From UBA10677 sp045654245 (lineage in GTDB: Bacteria; Bacillota; Clostridia; Christensenellales; Pumilibacteraceae), in assembly GCA_045654245.1 (NCBI GenBank), contig JAZOMX010000007.1:1-52628 (forward strand): a DNA stretch of 52,628 bases, written 5' to 3'. The notes beneath the pieces are model-generated. The model did not search any database and was not told the origin of the DNA. It worked only from the letters and a program-made list of their open reading frames with translations. The stretch's first letter is position 1, and the number at the start of each line of letters is the position of its first letter. Shown piece by piece: positions 1 to 7,717 of this stretch. Position numbers and translations under genes: made by a program.

Positions 1-22
1 TTTCCTCTCTTATGGAAAAATT

Positions 23-1930
23 TTATGCTTTAAGGCTATTGAGTACGCCACCTTTTAGAATAAGGGTTCTCTGACGGTCGGTAATCGGCAACGCGCACTT
101 TACGGTAAAGCCCTTGTTTACTACAAGAACTTCGATATCCCCACCGGCGGTAACTTGCCCTATTGCGTTTTCAATCGCAAATTCGTCGCCTTCTTCGATT
201 TTGTCGTAATCACTCTCGCAAACGAAGGTGAGGGGCAAAATTCCGCTGTTGATTAGGTTATCTCTATGTATTCTTGCAAACGATTTTGCAATAACGCCTT
301 TAATTCCGAGGTAAAGCGGAACGAGAGCGGCGTGCTCACGAGACGAGCCTTGTCCGTAGTTAGAGCCTGCAACGATAAATCCACCGCCGTTTGCTTTCGC
401 TCTTGCGGGGAACTCGGGGTCAACGGGCTCCATACAATGCTCGGATAGGTAAGGAATATTCGAGCGATACGGTAGTAGTTTAGAGTTAGAGGGCATAATG
501 TGGTCGGTAGTAATATTGTCCTCTGCCTTTAATAGCACCTTTCCGCCAACCTTTTCGGGCAAAGCGGTATTTAAGGGGAAAGGCTTAATGTTCGGTCCGC
601 GCTGAACGGTAATATCGTCGAACTCGTCGGGCGAAAGGATTAGGTTGTCGTTAATCTCGAATTCTTCGGGCATTTCGATATCGTAGCACTCTTCCTTGCT
701 TGCGTCAACGAAGTGACCTGCAATAGCGGTGTACGCTGCAGTCTCGGGCGAAACGAGGTAAACGCTAGCCGATTTCGTTCCACTACGAGCGAAGAAGTTA
801 CGGTTGAAAGTTCTTACCGATACGGCGTCGTTTTTAGGCGACTGTCCCATACCGATACAAGGTCCGCAAGCGCACTCTAGAATTCTTGCGCCGGCGTTAA
901 TCATATCCGCAAGCGCTCCGTTACGAGCAAGCATAGCGAACACTTGGCGAGAACCAGGCGAAACTGTAAGAGAAACCTCGGGGTTTACTCTCTTGCCTTT
1001 TAGAATTGACGCAACTTTCATTAGGTCGCGATAAGACGAGTTAGTGCAACTTCCGATACAAACTTGGTCAACCTTAATCGAGGTAAGTTCACTCGCAGGT
1101 TTTACGTTGTCAGGAGAGTGCGGACAAGCAACTAGGGGTACGAGTTCGTCGAGGTTAATTACTACCTCTTCGTCATACTCGGAGTTCTCGTCAGCACAAA
1201 GAGGAATATAGTCTGCCTCTCTGCCTTGCGCTTTTAGGAATTTTCTCGTTTGCTCGTCCGAGGGGAATACCGAAGTCGTTGCGCCAAGTTCTGCGCCCAT
1301 ATTCGTAATAGTTGCACGCTCGGGTACGGTTAGCGACGCAATACCCTCTCCGCAATACTCCATAACCTTGCCAACTCCACCTTTTACGGTAAGACGACGC
1401 AATACTTCTAGGATAATATCCTTTGCCGTTACGTTGGGTTGAAGTTTTCCTTTAAGTTCAATTTTTACTACTTTGGGCATAGTAAGATACAACGCTCCGC
1501 CACCCATAGCAACGGCTACGTCAAGACCGCCCGCGCCGATTGCGAGCATACCGATACCGCCTGCGGTAGGCGTGTGACTGTCAGAGCCGATTAGCGTTTG
1601 TCCAGGCATACCGAAGCGTTCGATATTTATTTGGTGACAAATGCCGTTACCAGGCTTAGAAACGTAAATGCCGTGCTTGAGCGCTACGGACTGAATATAC
1701 GCGTGGTCGTCGGCGTTTTCAAAACCCGACTGGATAGTGTTATGGTCGATATACGCTACCGAGCGGTAAGTCTTTACCTTGTCTATACCAAGAGCCTCGA
1801 ACTGAAGATACGCCATAGTACCCGTCGAGTCTTGCGTTAGCGTTTGGTCAATGCGAATCGAGATTTCCTCGCCCGCAGTCATAGTTCCAGAAACTAAATG
1901 ATTGCTAATAATTTTTCGTGTTAAGTTCAT
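23..1930 (-). CDS. acn: Aconitate hydratase (aconitase)
   Basis: Converts citrate to isocitrate via cis-aconitate with a [4Fe-4S] cluster in the cytoplasm. The 635-residue protein has the catalytic aconitase domain first and the swivel domain last. The cluster Cys motifs are visible: CIGSCTNSS near residue 292 and CACGPCIG near residue 353. NRNFFARSG follows, and the swivel motif NYGQGSSREHAA lies in the C-terminal third. This is the shorter aconitase form common in Firmicutes, not the ~900-residue AcnA. An ATG start with GGAGG just upstream fits. It stands alone under its own promoter with no other TCA-cycle gene nearby, so a role in making 2-oxoglutarate and glutamate is likely (inference). 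Homoaconitase or isopropylmalate isomerase relatives share these motifs, but a single fused chain favours aconitase. Confidence 0.93.
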   Translation of the reverse strand: MNLTRKIISNHLVSGTMTAGEEISIRIDQTLTQDSTGTMAYLQFEALGIDKVKTYRSVAYIDHNTIQSGFENADDHAYIQSVALKHGIYVSKPGNGICHQINIERFGMPGQTLIGSDSHTPTAGGIGMLAIGAGGLDVAVAMGGGALYLTMPKVVKIELKGKLQPNVTAKDIILEVLRRLTVKGGVGKVMEYCGEGIASLTVPERATITNMGAELGATTSVFPSDEQTRKFLKAQGREADYIPLCADENSEYDEEVVINLDELVPLVACPHSPDNVKPASELTSIKVDQVCIGSCTNSSYRDLMKVASILKGKRVNPEVSLTVSPGSRQVFAMLARNGALADMINAGARILECACGPCIGMGQSPKNDAVSVRTFNRNFFARSGTKSASVYLVSPETAAYTAIAGHFVDASKEECYDIEMPEEFEINDNLILSPDEFDDITVQRGPNIKPFPLNTALPEKVGGKVLLKAEDNITTDHIMPSNSKLLPYRSNIPYLSEHCMEPVDPEFPARAKANGGGFIVAGSNYGQGSSREHAALVPLYLGIKGVIAKSFARIHRDNLINSGILPLTFVCESDYDKIEEGDEFAIENAIGQVTAGGDIEVLVVNKGFTVKCALPITDRQRTLILKGGVLNSLKA

Positions 1931-1951
1931 AGTCTTTCCTCCGTTTTATAT

Positions 1952-1980
1952 ATTGTATATATTTTCTTCGTTCTTGTCAA
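1952..1980 (-). promoter_or_regulatory. Sigma-A promoter of aconitase gene
   Basis: On the minus strand, -35 TTGACA (1980-1975), a 17-bp spacer and -10 TACAAT (1957-1952) precede the aconitase start, with GGAGG between. Confidence 0.85.
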
Positions 1981-2018
1981 TCGCGTACAATCTTTTTAGC
2001 AAAAATAAACTGTTTTAG

Positions 2019-2047
2019 TTGTCTTTTTTACTAAAAAGAGTTATAAT
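2019..2047 (+). promoter_or_regulatory. Promoter placing the start site at the ATG (leaderless)
   Basis: -35 TTGTCT (2019-2024), 17-bp spacer, -10 TATAAT (2042-2047). The next ATG is at 2054, about where transcription should begin, so the mRNA would have essentially no leader. An inverted repeat, TTTTAGT (2013-2019) and ACTAAAA (2030-2036), overlaps the -35 and could be an operator. Confidence 0.6.
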
Positions 2048-2053
2048 TTTAGT

Positions 2054-2335
2054 ATGAAAATTTGGATACGCTCTTTTTTTGGCGACAAAACGGGAATTAG
2101 TGCAAGCGCTGAACTTCCCGAAATAACTGTTTCTTCTATCACGAATACTCTTCGCGAAACGCTCCTCCCACTCGACGCTCCCACGCCGATAGTTTTGCCT
2201 ACGCACGCAAACCACCTTAAGTCGTTCAATATCGTTCGCTTTCGCCCCTCCGATTTCGTCGAGAGCGTGGACTTCGACGGTATGACGGTGGAAATTCACA
2301 AGGAGAAGAAAGAAAAACAAAAGTTCTACTACTAA
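2054..2335 (+). CDS. Small hypothetical protein, 93 aa
   Basis: I do not recognise the family. The 93-residue product has a mixed N-terminal half (SASAELPEITVSS), a Pro-rich centre (LDAPTPIVLPTHAN), an FRPSDFVESVDFDG stretch and a Lys/Glu-rich tail ending KFYY. No signal peptide or membrane segment is seen. Evidence for a real gene: a consensus promoter with 17-bp spacing immediately upstream, codon choices like its neighbours (cgc, acg, ttc, gac), and a strong terminator 6 bp after the stop. There is no Shine-Dalgarno because the predicted transcript begins at the ATG. Minus-strand frames over the same bases are shadows rich in Arg, Lys and Phe. Confidence 0.6.
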   Translation: MKIWIRSFFGDKTGISASAELPEITVSSITNTLRETLLPLDAPTPIVLPTHANHLKSFNIVRFRPSDFVESVDFDGMTVEIHKEKKEKQKFYY

Positions 2336-2340
2336 AACCA

Positions 2341-2372
2341 AAATCGTTGCATTTTCGTGCAACGATTTTTTT
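2341..2372. terminator. Bidirectional intrinsic terminator
   Basis: Perfect 11-bp stem AAATCGTTGCA / TGCAACGATTT with a 6-nt loop. It is followed by T residues on the plus strand and a broken U-run on the minus strand. It separates the converging small ORF and cls. Confidence 0.88.
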
Positions 2373-3906
2373 ATAACAACGGGGATATTAGCGAAAGTAG
2401 TAGTTCGGCAATTTTAGTGCGCAAAGGACGATTTCGCCACTTTTCGTAAGTGATTTCTTCGCTAAGCGATATCGCCGAGAGAAAATCCTCTTTCATTTTG
2501 GGTATTTCTTCGCTTTCCGTTAAAAGCGCACCGCACTCAAAATGCAACAACATACTACGGTAATCGCAATTAAGCGTACCTATAAAGGCAAATTCGTCGT
2601 CAACAATCACCGTTTTTGCGTGGTTAAAACCGGGGGAATACTCGTAAATCTTTCCGCCCGCTTTAATGATTGAGCCGTAATGCGCTCTCGTCATAGCGAA
2701 AACTAGTTTTTTATCGGGTATTTTGGGCACTAATATTCTGACCTCTACCCCTTTTTTGCTCGCTAGCCTAATCCCGTTTATAAACCCGTCGTCGATAATG
2801 AAATAAGGCGTAGAAATATATAGATACTTTTGAGCGACGGAGAATAACCCTTGGAAAAGTTCATACCCAGGATGCTCTAAAAAAGTTGGTCCGTCGCCAA
2901 ACGGCTGAATATATCCGTTACCGACTACTTGCGTTTCCTTTCGCTCCACCTCTATTTTCTCTCCGCACGAGGTAAACCAAGCGCGCGCAAACAATACGGC
3001 CAAAGAATATACGGCGTCACCCTCAATCCTTATGCAGTTATCTCGCCAATGCCCGAATTTTATCTTTCTGCCCAAATACTCGTCGGCAATATTATCTCCG
3101 CCAAGATAGCCTATTACGCCGTCGATTACAACTATTTTTCGGTGGTCGCGATAGTTTATCCTAGGATTAAAAACGATACCCATAGGCTCGAATACGCAAA
3201 GTTCAAGGTTGGGGATAGACGCAAGACGGCGTTTCGTCTTTTTCTTGAAGTTCTTTTTAGAGCCGATATCGTCGTAAATTATCTTAATTTTTACACCCTC
3301 TCTGCCCTTTCTCTCCAAAACTTCGATTAGCGAAGAAAGAGCGTACCCCTCGCTTAGTATGAAATACTCGATATAGATAAACTCTTTCGCTTTTTCAATA
3401 TCTAAAAGCATTTGGCGGTGCTTTTTTTCTATATCCGAGTAAAATAGCGTTTTCGTTCCACTATAGACGGGCATTCCGCTCGTTCCGTACAAAAGATGAG
3501 CAAGTATGCGCCCTCTCTCGCTATCAACCGTAACTTTATCGCAAGCGGTAAGATATTGCTCGCTACCTAGGGAGGCAAGCATTTTCTTTTCCCGTCTTCG
3601 AGGAACTGCTCGCCCGTTTCCAAAAAGCAAATATAAAAGCGTTCCAGCCATAGGAAAAATTAGAATTACTATTATCCACGAGAGTTTGTGTCCTGCGTTC
3701 ATATTGCGGTTATATAGCGCCAAAACTATAATAACGCCCAAGATATTTAGAACGGTTCGCACCCAAAAATACTCGTACGCTCGGACAAAAGTTAGATAGT
3801 AAATCCCTACTTGTAACGCAAGCACGCATAGAGAGAATAATATTTTCAGCGTTTTTTTCACCGTTTCGGCAAAGTAATGTGAATTTTTATTAGCATAAAT
3901 TTTCAT
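2371..3906 (-). CDS. cls: Cardiolipin synthase (phospholipase D family)
   Basis: Condenses two phosphatidylglycerol molecules to cardiolipin at the membrane. The N-terminus has two hydrophobic helices (LKILFSLCVLALQVGIYYLTF and LNILGVIIVLALY regions). The PLDc_N-type segment SWIIVILIFPMAGTLLYLLFG comes next, then two HKD domains: HRKIVVIDG near residue 253 and HAKTVIVDD near residue 427. The length, about 511 residues, is normal for bacterial Cls. I chose ATG at 3906 over the GTG at 3918 because GGTGAG lies just before that ATG. No clear promoter was found in the 85 bp upstream. It is a single-gene unit that ends in the terminator shared with the small ORF. Confidence 0.93.
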   Translation of the reverse strand: MKIYANKNSHYFAETVKKTLKILFSLCVLALQVGIYYLTFVRAYEYFWVRTVLNILGVIIVLALYNRNMNAGHKLSWIIVILIFPMAGTLLYLLFGNGRAVPRRREKKMLASLGSEQYLTACDKVTVDSERGRILAHLLYGTSGMPVYSGTKTLFYSDIEKKHRQMLLDIEKAKEFIYIEYFILSEGYALSSLIEVLERKGREGVKIKIIYDDIGSKKNFKKKTKRRLASIPNLELCVFEPMGIVFNPRINYRDHRKIVVIDGVIGYLGGDNIADEYLGRKIKFGHWRDNCIRIEGDAVYSLAVLFARAWFTSCGEKIEVERKETQVVGNGYIQPFGDGPTFLEHPGYELFQGLFSVAQKYLYISTPYFIIDDGFINGIRLASKKGVEVRILVPKIPDKKLVFAMTRAHYGSIIKAGGKIYEYSPGFNHAKTVIVDDEFAFIGTLNCDYRSMLLHFECGALLTESEEIPKMKEDFLSAISLSEEITYEKWRNRPLRTKIAELLLSLISPLL

Positions 3907-3976
3907 AGTCTCACCCACTATTATTATGCCACCAAAATAAGGTTATTTTATAATCGTTCTGTGTAAAGAAAACGAA

Positions 3977-4010
3977 AAATAAAAAATAGAGAGACGAGAC
4001 TCTCTATTTT
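3977..4010 (-). terminator. Terminator overlapping the stop of the C39-like gene
   Basis: On the minus strand the stem AAAATAGAGAG / CTCTCTATTTT is followed by a U-rich run. The gene's TAG stop (4006-4004) lies inside the 5' arm. Confidence 0.88.
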
Positions 4011-4591
4011 AAGTATTTTCTTCCGAAAAGGTAATAGTGTTTTTCACGGTTTTCGCACTCTCTATCCATTACTGAAAGCGGACAATACAAGTAGTTGCCG
4101 TCCTTTTTAACTATCTTATCCGTTCCCCACTCCCTATACTTGCTCTCTTCGTAATGCGGGTCGAAAAAGCATACCGTTTCGCCGTCCGTGGAAAGTAGTA
4201 ACATATAATGTCCACCTTTAGTGAATAGTCCTCGCTCGCCGTTAGGACGGTTAGCCACGTTTACCATAGCCTCGCCTCCGCTTTGAAGGTGAGCAACGAG
4301 TTTTTCAATATCGTTGGTTTGCTCGTACGAAAGTCCGTACTTTTTTGCAACGACAGGCCCGAAAACACTCATCGTCGTGCCTACGAACATATTCGCCTCA
4401 CTCTCCTCGGCAAGGTCAACGCACTCTTGTACGGACAAACTTTCGTTAGTTAAGTGGTCAACGAGCATACAAACGCAACATAGTCCGCACCCAGAATTTG
4501 CTACGTTGCAACCCGCTTCGCCCGCTCCGCCCTTTGCTCTTTGCTGATTATAGTGAATATGCGCGTAATCTTCTTGGTTTATATATAACAT
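4004..4591 (-). CDS. C39-like (papain-fold) cysteine peptidase, putative
   Basis: The 195-residue protein has the layout of a C39-like papain-fold peptidase. There is a candidate nucleophile Cys35 in SGCGLCC (compare the usual GCGP), His128 in KGGHYMLLL and Asp144 in FFDPH. No signal peptide, membrane helix or ABC-transporter fusion is present, so it is not a standard bacteriocin-processing transporter and probably acts in the cytoplasm. Several extra Cys (28, 38, 39, 41) surround the nucleophile. It lies 9 bp downstream of the 2-hydroxyacid dehydrogenase gene, with GGAGAGG before the ATG, so the two form an operon. The substrate is unknown; the fold assignment rests on motif spacing only. 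Confidence 0.6.
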   Translation of the reverse strand: MLYINQEDYAHIHYNQQRAKGGAGEAGCNVANSGCGLCCVCMLVDHLTNESLSVQECVDLAEESEANMFVGTTMSVFGPVVAKKYGLSYEQTNDIEKLVAHLQSGGEAMVNVANRPNGERGLFTKGGHYMLLLSTDGETVCFFDPHYEESKYREWGTDKIVKKDGNYLYCPLSVMDRECENREKHYYLFGRKYLK

Positions 4592-4600
4592 TTTCCTCTC

Positions 4601-5548
4601 CTATTTACTAACTTCATTTTGAGGCTTGCCCTCAATAAAACGCTTAAGGTTTTCGCCTGCGATATTAACTAGGCGTTGACGGGTATCCGCTCCAGCCCAA
4701 GCGATATGTGGCGTTATAAAACAGTTTTCTATTCCAAACAACGGACAGTCGTCACGCATAGGCTCGCTCTTTATTACGTCGTGGCAAGACGCTTTAAGTT
4801 TACCAGACTTTAGAGCCTCGGCAAGCGCCTCTTCGTCGATAAGACCGCCTCTTGCCGTGTTTATCAGCACCGCTCCGTCTTTCATAAGCGCAATCGTTTC
4901 TTTGGATATTAAGTTCTCCGTCTCCTTGGTAAGTGGTAAATGCAAAGTTATCCAGTCGCTACGACGGAAAAGTTCTTCTCTTGAAACGAACTCGTACGGC
5001 GCGTCCTTTTTCGTTCTAGACGAAACGAGCACTTTCATACCTAGCGCAGAGGCAATCTCCGCCACTCTTTTACCGATATTACCAAACCCTACTATTCCTA
5101 GCGTTTTACCAGCAACCTCTACTATGTCGAACGGGTAATAGCAAAAAGTCTTGCATTTTTTCCAGTCGCCATTAGCCACCGACGAAAAATACTTGCCTAG
5201 CGACGAGGCGGTGTAGAGAATAAACGAAATCGTAAACTGCGCCACGCCCTCCGTAGAATACGCAGGCACGTTGCATACCGTTATTCCTCTTCTTTTTGCG
5301 CTCTCTACGTCGATATTGTTATATCCCGTAGCGAAAGTTCCAACGTACTTAAGGTTAGAACATTTTTCCATAATCTCTTCGGTAATTAGCGTTTTGTTTA
5401 CGATTACGCCCTCGGCGTCGCCGATAATCTCGGCTACATTTTCTTGCTCGACTACGCCGTGATAAGTAACCTCGGCTACGCTATCGAGCAAAGAATAATC
5501 AATATCGCCTTTCGTTACGCTATCGCGCTCTAATACGACTACTTTCAT
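4601..5548 (-). CDS. D-2-hydroxyacid dehydrogenase (glycerate dehydrogenase-like)
   Basis: NAD(P)-dependent oxidoreductase that reduces 2-oxoacids to D-2-hydroxyacids. The 315-residue protein shows the Rossmann motif GFGNIG (154-159), catalytic Arg233 in NTARGGL, Glu262 in KSEP and His281 in PHIAWAG, so all three catalytic residues are present. Length and lack of an ACT domain argue for a HprA/GyaR-type enzyme acting on hydroxypyruvate or glyoxylate, not SerA, but the exact substrate cannot be read from sequence. It is the first gene of a two-gene operon with the C39-like peptidase, behind a TTGAAA/TATAAT promoter and AAGGAG. Confidence 0.85.
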   Translation of the reverse strand: MKVVVLERDSVTKGDIDYSLLDSVAEVTYHGVVEQENVAEIIGDAEGVIVNKTLITEEIMEKCSNLKYVGTFATGYNNIDVESAKRRGITVCNVPAYSTEGVAQFTISFILYTASSLGKYFSSVANGDWKKCKTFCYYPFDIVEVAGKTLGIVGFGNIGKRVAEIASALGMKVLVSSRTKKDAPYEFVSREELFRRSDWITLHLPLTKETENLISKETIALMKDGAVLINTARGGLIDEEALAEALKSGKLKASCHDVIKSEPMRDDCPLFGIENCFITPHIAWAGADTRQRLVNIAGENLKRFIEGKPQNEVSK

Positions 5549-5568
5549 ATCAATCTCCTTTCCGTTTC

Positions 5569-5597
5569 ATTATATCATACTTTATTCTCTTTTTCAA
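5569..5597 (-). promoter_or_regulatory. Promoter of 2-hydroxyacid dehydrogenase operon
   Basis: Minus strand: -35 TTGAAA (5597-5592), 17-bp spacer, -10 TATAAT (5574-5569). Confidence 0.8.
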
Positions 5598-5613
5598 GTT
5601 TTTAACGGATAAA

Positions 5614-5653
5614 TAAAAATTACGCCCTTAGTTTCCTAAGAGCATAATTTTTT
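5614..5653 (-). terminator. Terminator after the collagen-like gene
   Basis: Minus-strand stem ATTATGCTCTTAG / CTAAGGGCGTAAT closed by a GAAA tetraloop, with flanking A and U runs. It lies 8 bp past the stop of the collagen-like gene. Confidence 0.85.
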
Positions 5654-5660
5654 CGCACCG

Positions 5661-6683
5661 TTACGCTATTTTCGTTACCGTAAGTCCTGCGTTTTGGAAA
5701 GTTATTCCCCCTTCCGTTCCGTTGTAAAGCCCTACCGTCGTAGATTCCGTAAAACGAACGAGCACCGTGTTGCTTGCGTTTCCGCCTGCTAGAGTGTATA
5801 GAGTTTCGTTTTCTAGCGTTACCCCGTTCGCGCGAAGTTCTACCGTTGCGTTTGCGCTAGGCGAGTTTACGCCGTACGAAACGAGGTATAACCCCTCGGG
5901 CACGGAAATTAAATCGTTTGCTAGCACCATCGTCGTGGAATCGCTGATTGCAGAAAGCGAAAGAGCAATCACTTCGCCACCAGCCACCGTTTGTACTCCG
6001 CTCGAACCGTATATCGACTCGATTACTGCATCCGCTCCGGCAGGACCGGTTGCGCCAGTCTCTCCCTGCGGACCTTGAGGACCTACTGGACCGATAGGAC
6101 CGGTTGCACCTCTTTCTCCCTGCGCTCCTTGCGGACCTACTGGACCGATAGGACCAGTTGCGCCTATTTCACCTTGCGGACCTTGGGGACCTACTGGACC
6201 GGCAGGACCAGTTGCGGCTGTTTCACCTTGCGGACCTTGAGGACCTACTGGACCGATAGGACCAGTTGCGCCAGTCTCTCCCTGCGGACCTTGAGGACCA
6301 CGAGGACCAGGAAATCCTTGAGGGCCACGAGGACCAGGGGAACCTTGAGGACCTACTGGACCGATAGGACCAGTTGCACCTCGTTCTCCCTGCGCTCCTT
6401 GCGGACCTACTGGACCGATAAGACCGGTTGCGCCAGTCTCTCCTTGCGGACCTTGAGGACCACGAGGACCAGGAAATCCTTGAGGGCCACGAGGACCTAC
6501 TAGGCAACATTGTGGCTGGGGCGGACGGGGCGGAACGAACTCGCAAGAGCAACCCGTTTGCGGACGACAGTTGCAATCTCTCTCGTGGCAACCGCAATTT
6601 TCCTCACAACCGTTGTTTTCCTCACAACCGCTGTTTTTCTCGTGGCAATCGCAGTTACAACGCTGATTAAAAAAACTAAACAT
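5661..6683 (-). CDS. Cys-rich collagen-like repeat protein (spore-surface-like)
   Basis: The 340-residue structural protein has three parts. Residues 1-60 hold 13 Cys, many in CxC pairs (CNCDC, CGC, CNC, CSC, QCC). Residues 63-218 are 52 Gly-X-Y triplets dominated by GPQ, GPR, GPV, GAT and GET. Residues 219-340 form a beta-rich globular domain resembling the C-terminal jelly-roll trimerisation domains of BclA-type exosporium proteins. One triplet, at 156-158, begins with Ala where Gly is expected. No classical signal peptide or LPxTG is present, so display on a spore coat or exosporium through Cys cross-links is plausible (inference). I start at ATG 6683 because GAGAGG (6698-6693) is correctly spaced for it, and the upstream GTG at 6692 directly abuts that site. 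It is a single-gene unit. Confidence 0.85.
   Translation of the reverse strand: MFSFFNQRCNCDCHEKNSGCEENNGCEENCGCHERDCNCRPQTGCSCEFVPPRPPQPQCCLVGPRGPQGFPGPRGPQGPQGETGATGLIGPVGPQGAQGERGATGPIGPVGPQGSPGPRGPQGFPGPRGPQGPQGETGATGPIGPVGPQGPQGETAATGPAGPVGPQGPQGEIGATGPIGPVGPQGAQGERGATGPIGPVGPQGPQGETGATGPAGADAVIESIYGSSGVQTVAGGEVIALSLSAISDSTTMVLANDLISVPEGLYLVSYGVNSPSANATVELRANGVTLENETLYTLAGGNASNTVLVRFTESTTVGLYNGTEGGITFQNAGLTVTKIA
6030..6497 (-). repeat. Gly-X-Y coding repeat tract (52 triplets)
   Basis: In-frame 9-bp-based repeats encode collagen triplets, with near-identical longer blocks (GPQGPQGETGATGP type) recurring several times. Such tracts change length by slippage or recombination. The single Gly-to-Ala break is the GCC codon at 6218-6216, where sister blocks have GGC. 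Confidence 0.9.
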
Positions 6684-6756
6684 AAAAAACACCTCTCTTT
6701 TGCATTAGGCATTAGCCTATTTCATACTATTCGCAAAAATAACGAGGCGTTAATGC

Positions 6757-6785
6757 TTGACAGAAAAAATGAAAAACAATATACT
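6757..6785 (+). promoter_or_regulatory. Promoter of the D-aminopeptidase gene
   Basis: -35 TTGACA (6757-6762), 17-bp spacer, -10 TATACT (6780-6785). AAGGAGG (6796-6802) is correctly placed for ATG 6809. Confidence 0.88.
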
Positions 6786-6808
6786 TTAGTTACACAAGGA
6801 GGCTAGTT

Positions 6809-7627
6809 ATGAAATACTTAATAGCGCTCGACCTAGAAGGCGTAGCAGGTGTAGTGGGCTACCCCTACGAGGGCTTATCGCAAGGCGAAGAATACGAAAA
6901 GGCAATCCGTGAAAGCGAAAAAGAAGTTAACGCCGTAGCATCTACTCTATTTTCGCTTGGCGCAACGCAGGTTTTCGTTTGGGATAATCACGGTAGCGGA
7001 GTAAATATCAATTTTGACAATCTCGACAACCGAGTTACCCGTTTTACTTCGGACACGGGCAACTTTAAGCGTTTGAGCGAAATCGCTCCGCTTTCTTTGG
7101 ACGGAATATTCTTGCTCGGTTACCACTCGCGCGAAGGCACGATTAACGGCGTTTTGGCGCATACTATGAGTTCAAAAGAGTTTATCTCCCACTCGCTTAA
7201 CGGAAAGCGTATCGGCGAAATAGAGCAAGACACCTATCTTGCCGGCGAATACGGTGTTCCCGTTCTTATGGTAGTTTCAGACGACAAAGGGTGCGAGCAA
7301 GCAAAAGAATTTTCTCCCTCCGTCGTTACCGTCGTAACCAAAACGGGGCTAGGAAGAAACAAGGCTATTCTGCGCTCCTCCGAAGAAGTCGTTGAAGAAC
7401 TTAAGCAAAAAACGAAAGAGGCTATTAAAACTCCCGTTCCCCCTATCCGCCTTACTTTCCCAGCAACTTTAGTGGTGGGCTACTCTCGTACCGAAACGGC
7501 GGAAACGGCGAAAAACAAATACTTCGAGCGCACGGGCGATAATGCGGAATTCGACGGCGACGCAAGAACTGTTAAATACGAGGTTACAAACCTTTTCTCC
7601 TTCAAAGTCGCTATGTGTGGCAAATAA
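6809..7627 (+). CDS. dppA: M55-family D-aminopeptidase (DppA-like)
   Basis: Zinc-dependent D-aminopeptidase that releases N-terminal D-amino acids, typically D-Ala from D-Ala-D-Ala or D-Ala-Gly-Gly, linked to recycling of peptidoglycan fragments. The 272-residue length matches Bacillus DppA. The metal and active-site residues are in place: Asp8 and Glu10 (ALDLEG), His61 (DNHGSG), His106 (GYHSREG), His118 (AHTMSS) and Glu137 (IGEIE). No signal peptide, so cytoplasmic. It is monocistronic: a strong promoter and AAGGAGG upstream, a terminator downstream, and no dpp transporter genes beside it. Confidence 0.9.
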   Translation: MKYLIALDLEGVAGVVGYPYEGLSQGEEYEKAIRESEKEVNAVASTLFSLGATQVFVWDNHGSGVNINFDNLDNRVTRFTSDTGNFKRLSEIAPLSLDGIFLLGYHSREGTINGVLAHTMSSKEFISHSLNGKRIGEIEQDTYLAGEYGVPVLMVVSDDKGCEQAKEFSPSVVTVVTKTGLGRNKAILRSSEEVVEELKQKTKEAIKTPVPPIRLTFPATLVVGYSRTETAETAKNKYFERTGDNAEFDGDARTVKYEVTNLFSFKVAMCGK

Positions 7628-7686
7628 TAGACAAAACCCAAAGAGGACTTGTAATACTATCGTCGAATTAGTATATAAAACAAATA

Positions 7687-7714
7687 AAAAAAGCACGCAT
7701 TTTGCGTGCTTTTT
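7687..7714. terminator. Bidirectional intrinsic terminator
   Basis: Stem GCACGCA / TGCGTGC with loop TTT, flanked by A-run and T-run. It serves the converging dppA and GH2 genes. Confidence 0.9.
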
Positions 7715-7717
7715 CGT

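Noticed and set aside
2015..2362. 115- and 62-codon minus-strand ORFs opposite the small plus-strand gene
   Set aside because: They cross the terminator and the plus-strand promoter, and the products are Arg/Lys/Phe-rich shadows. The plus frame has a promoter, terminator and normal codon use.
6030..6497. CRISPR-like regular repeats
   Set aside because: The periodicity is the in-frame Gly-X-Y coding tract of the collagen-like protein. There are no spacers and no cas genes.
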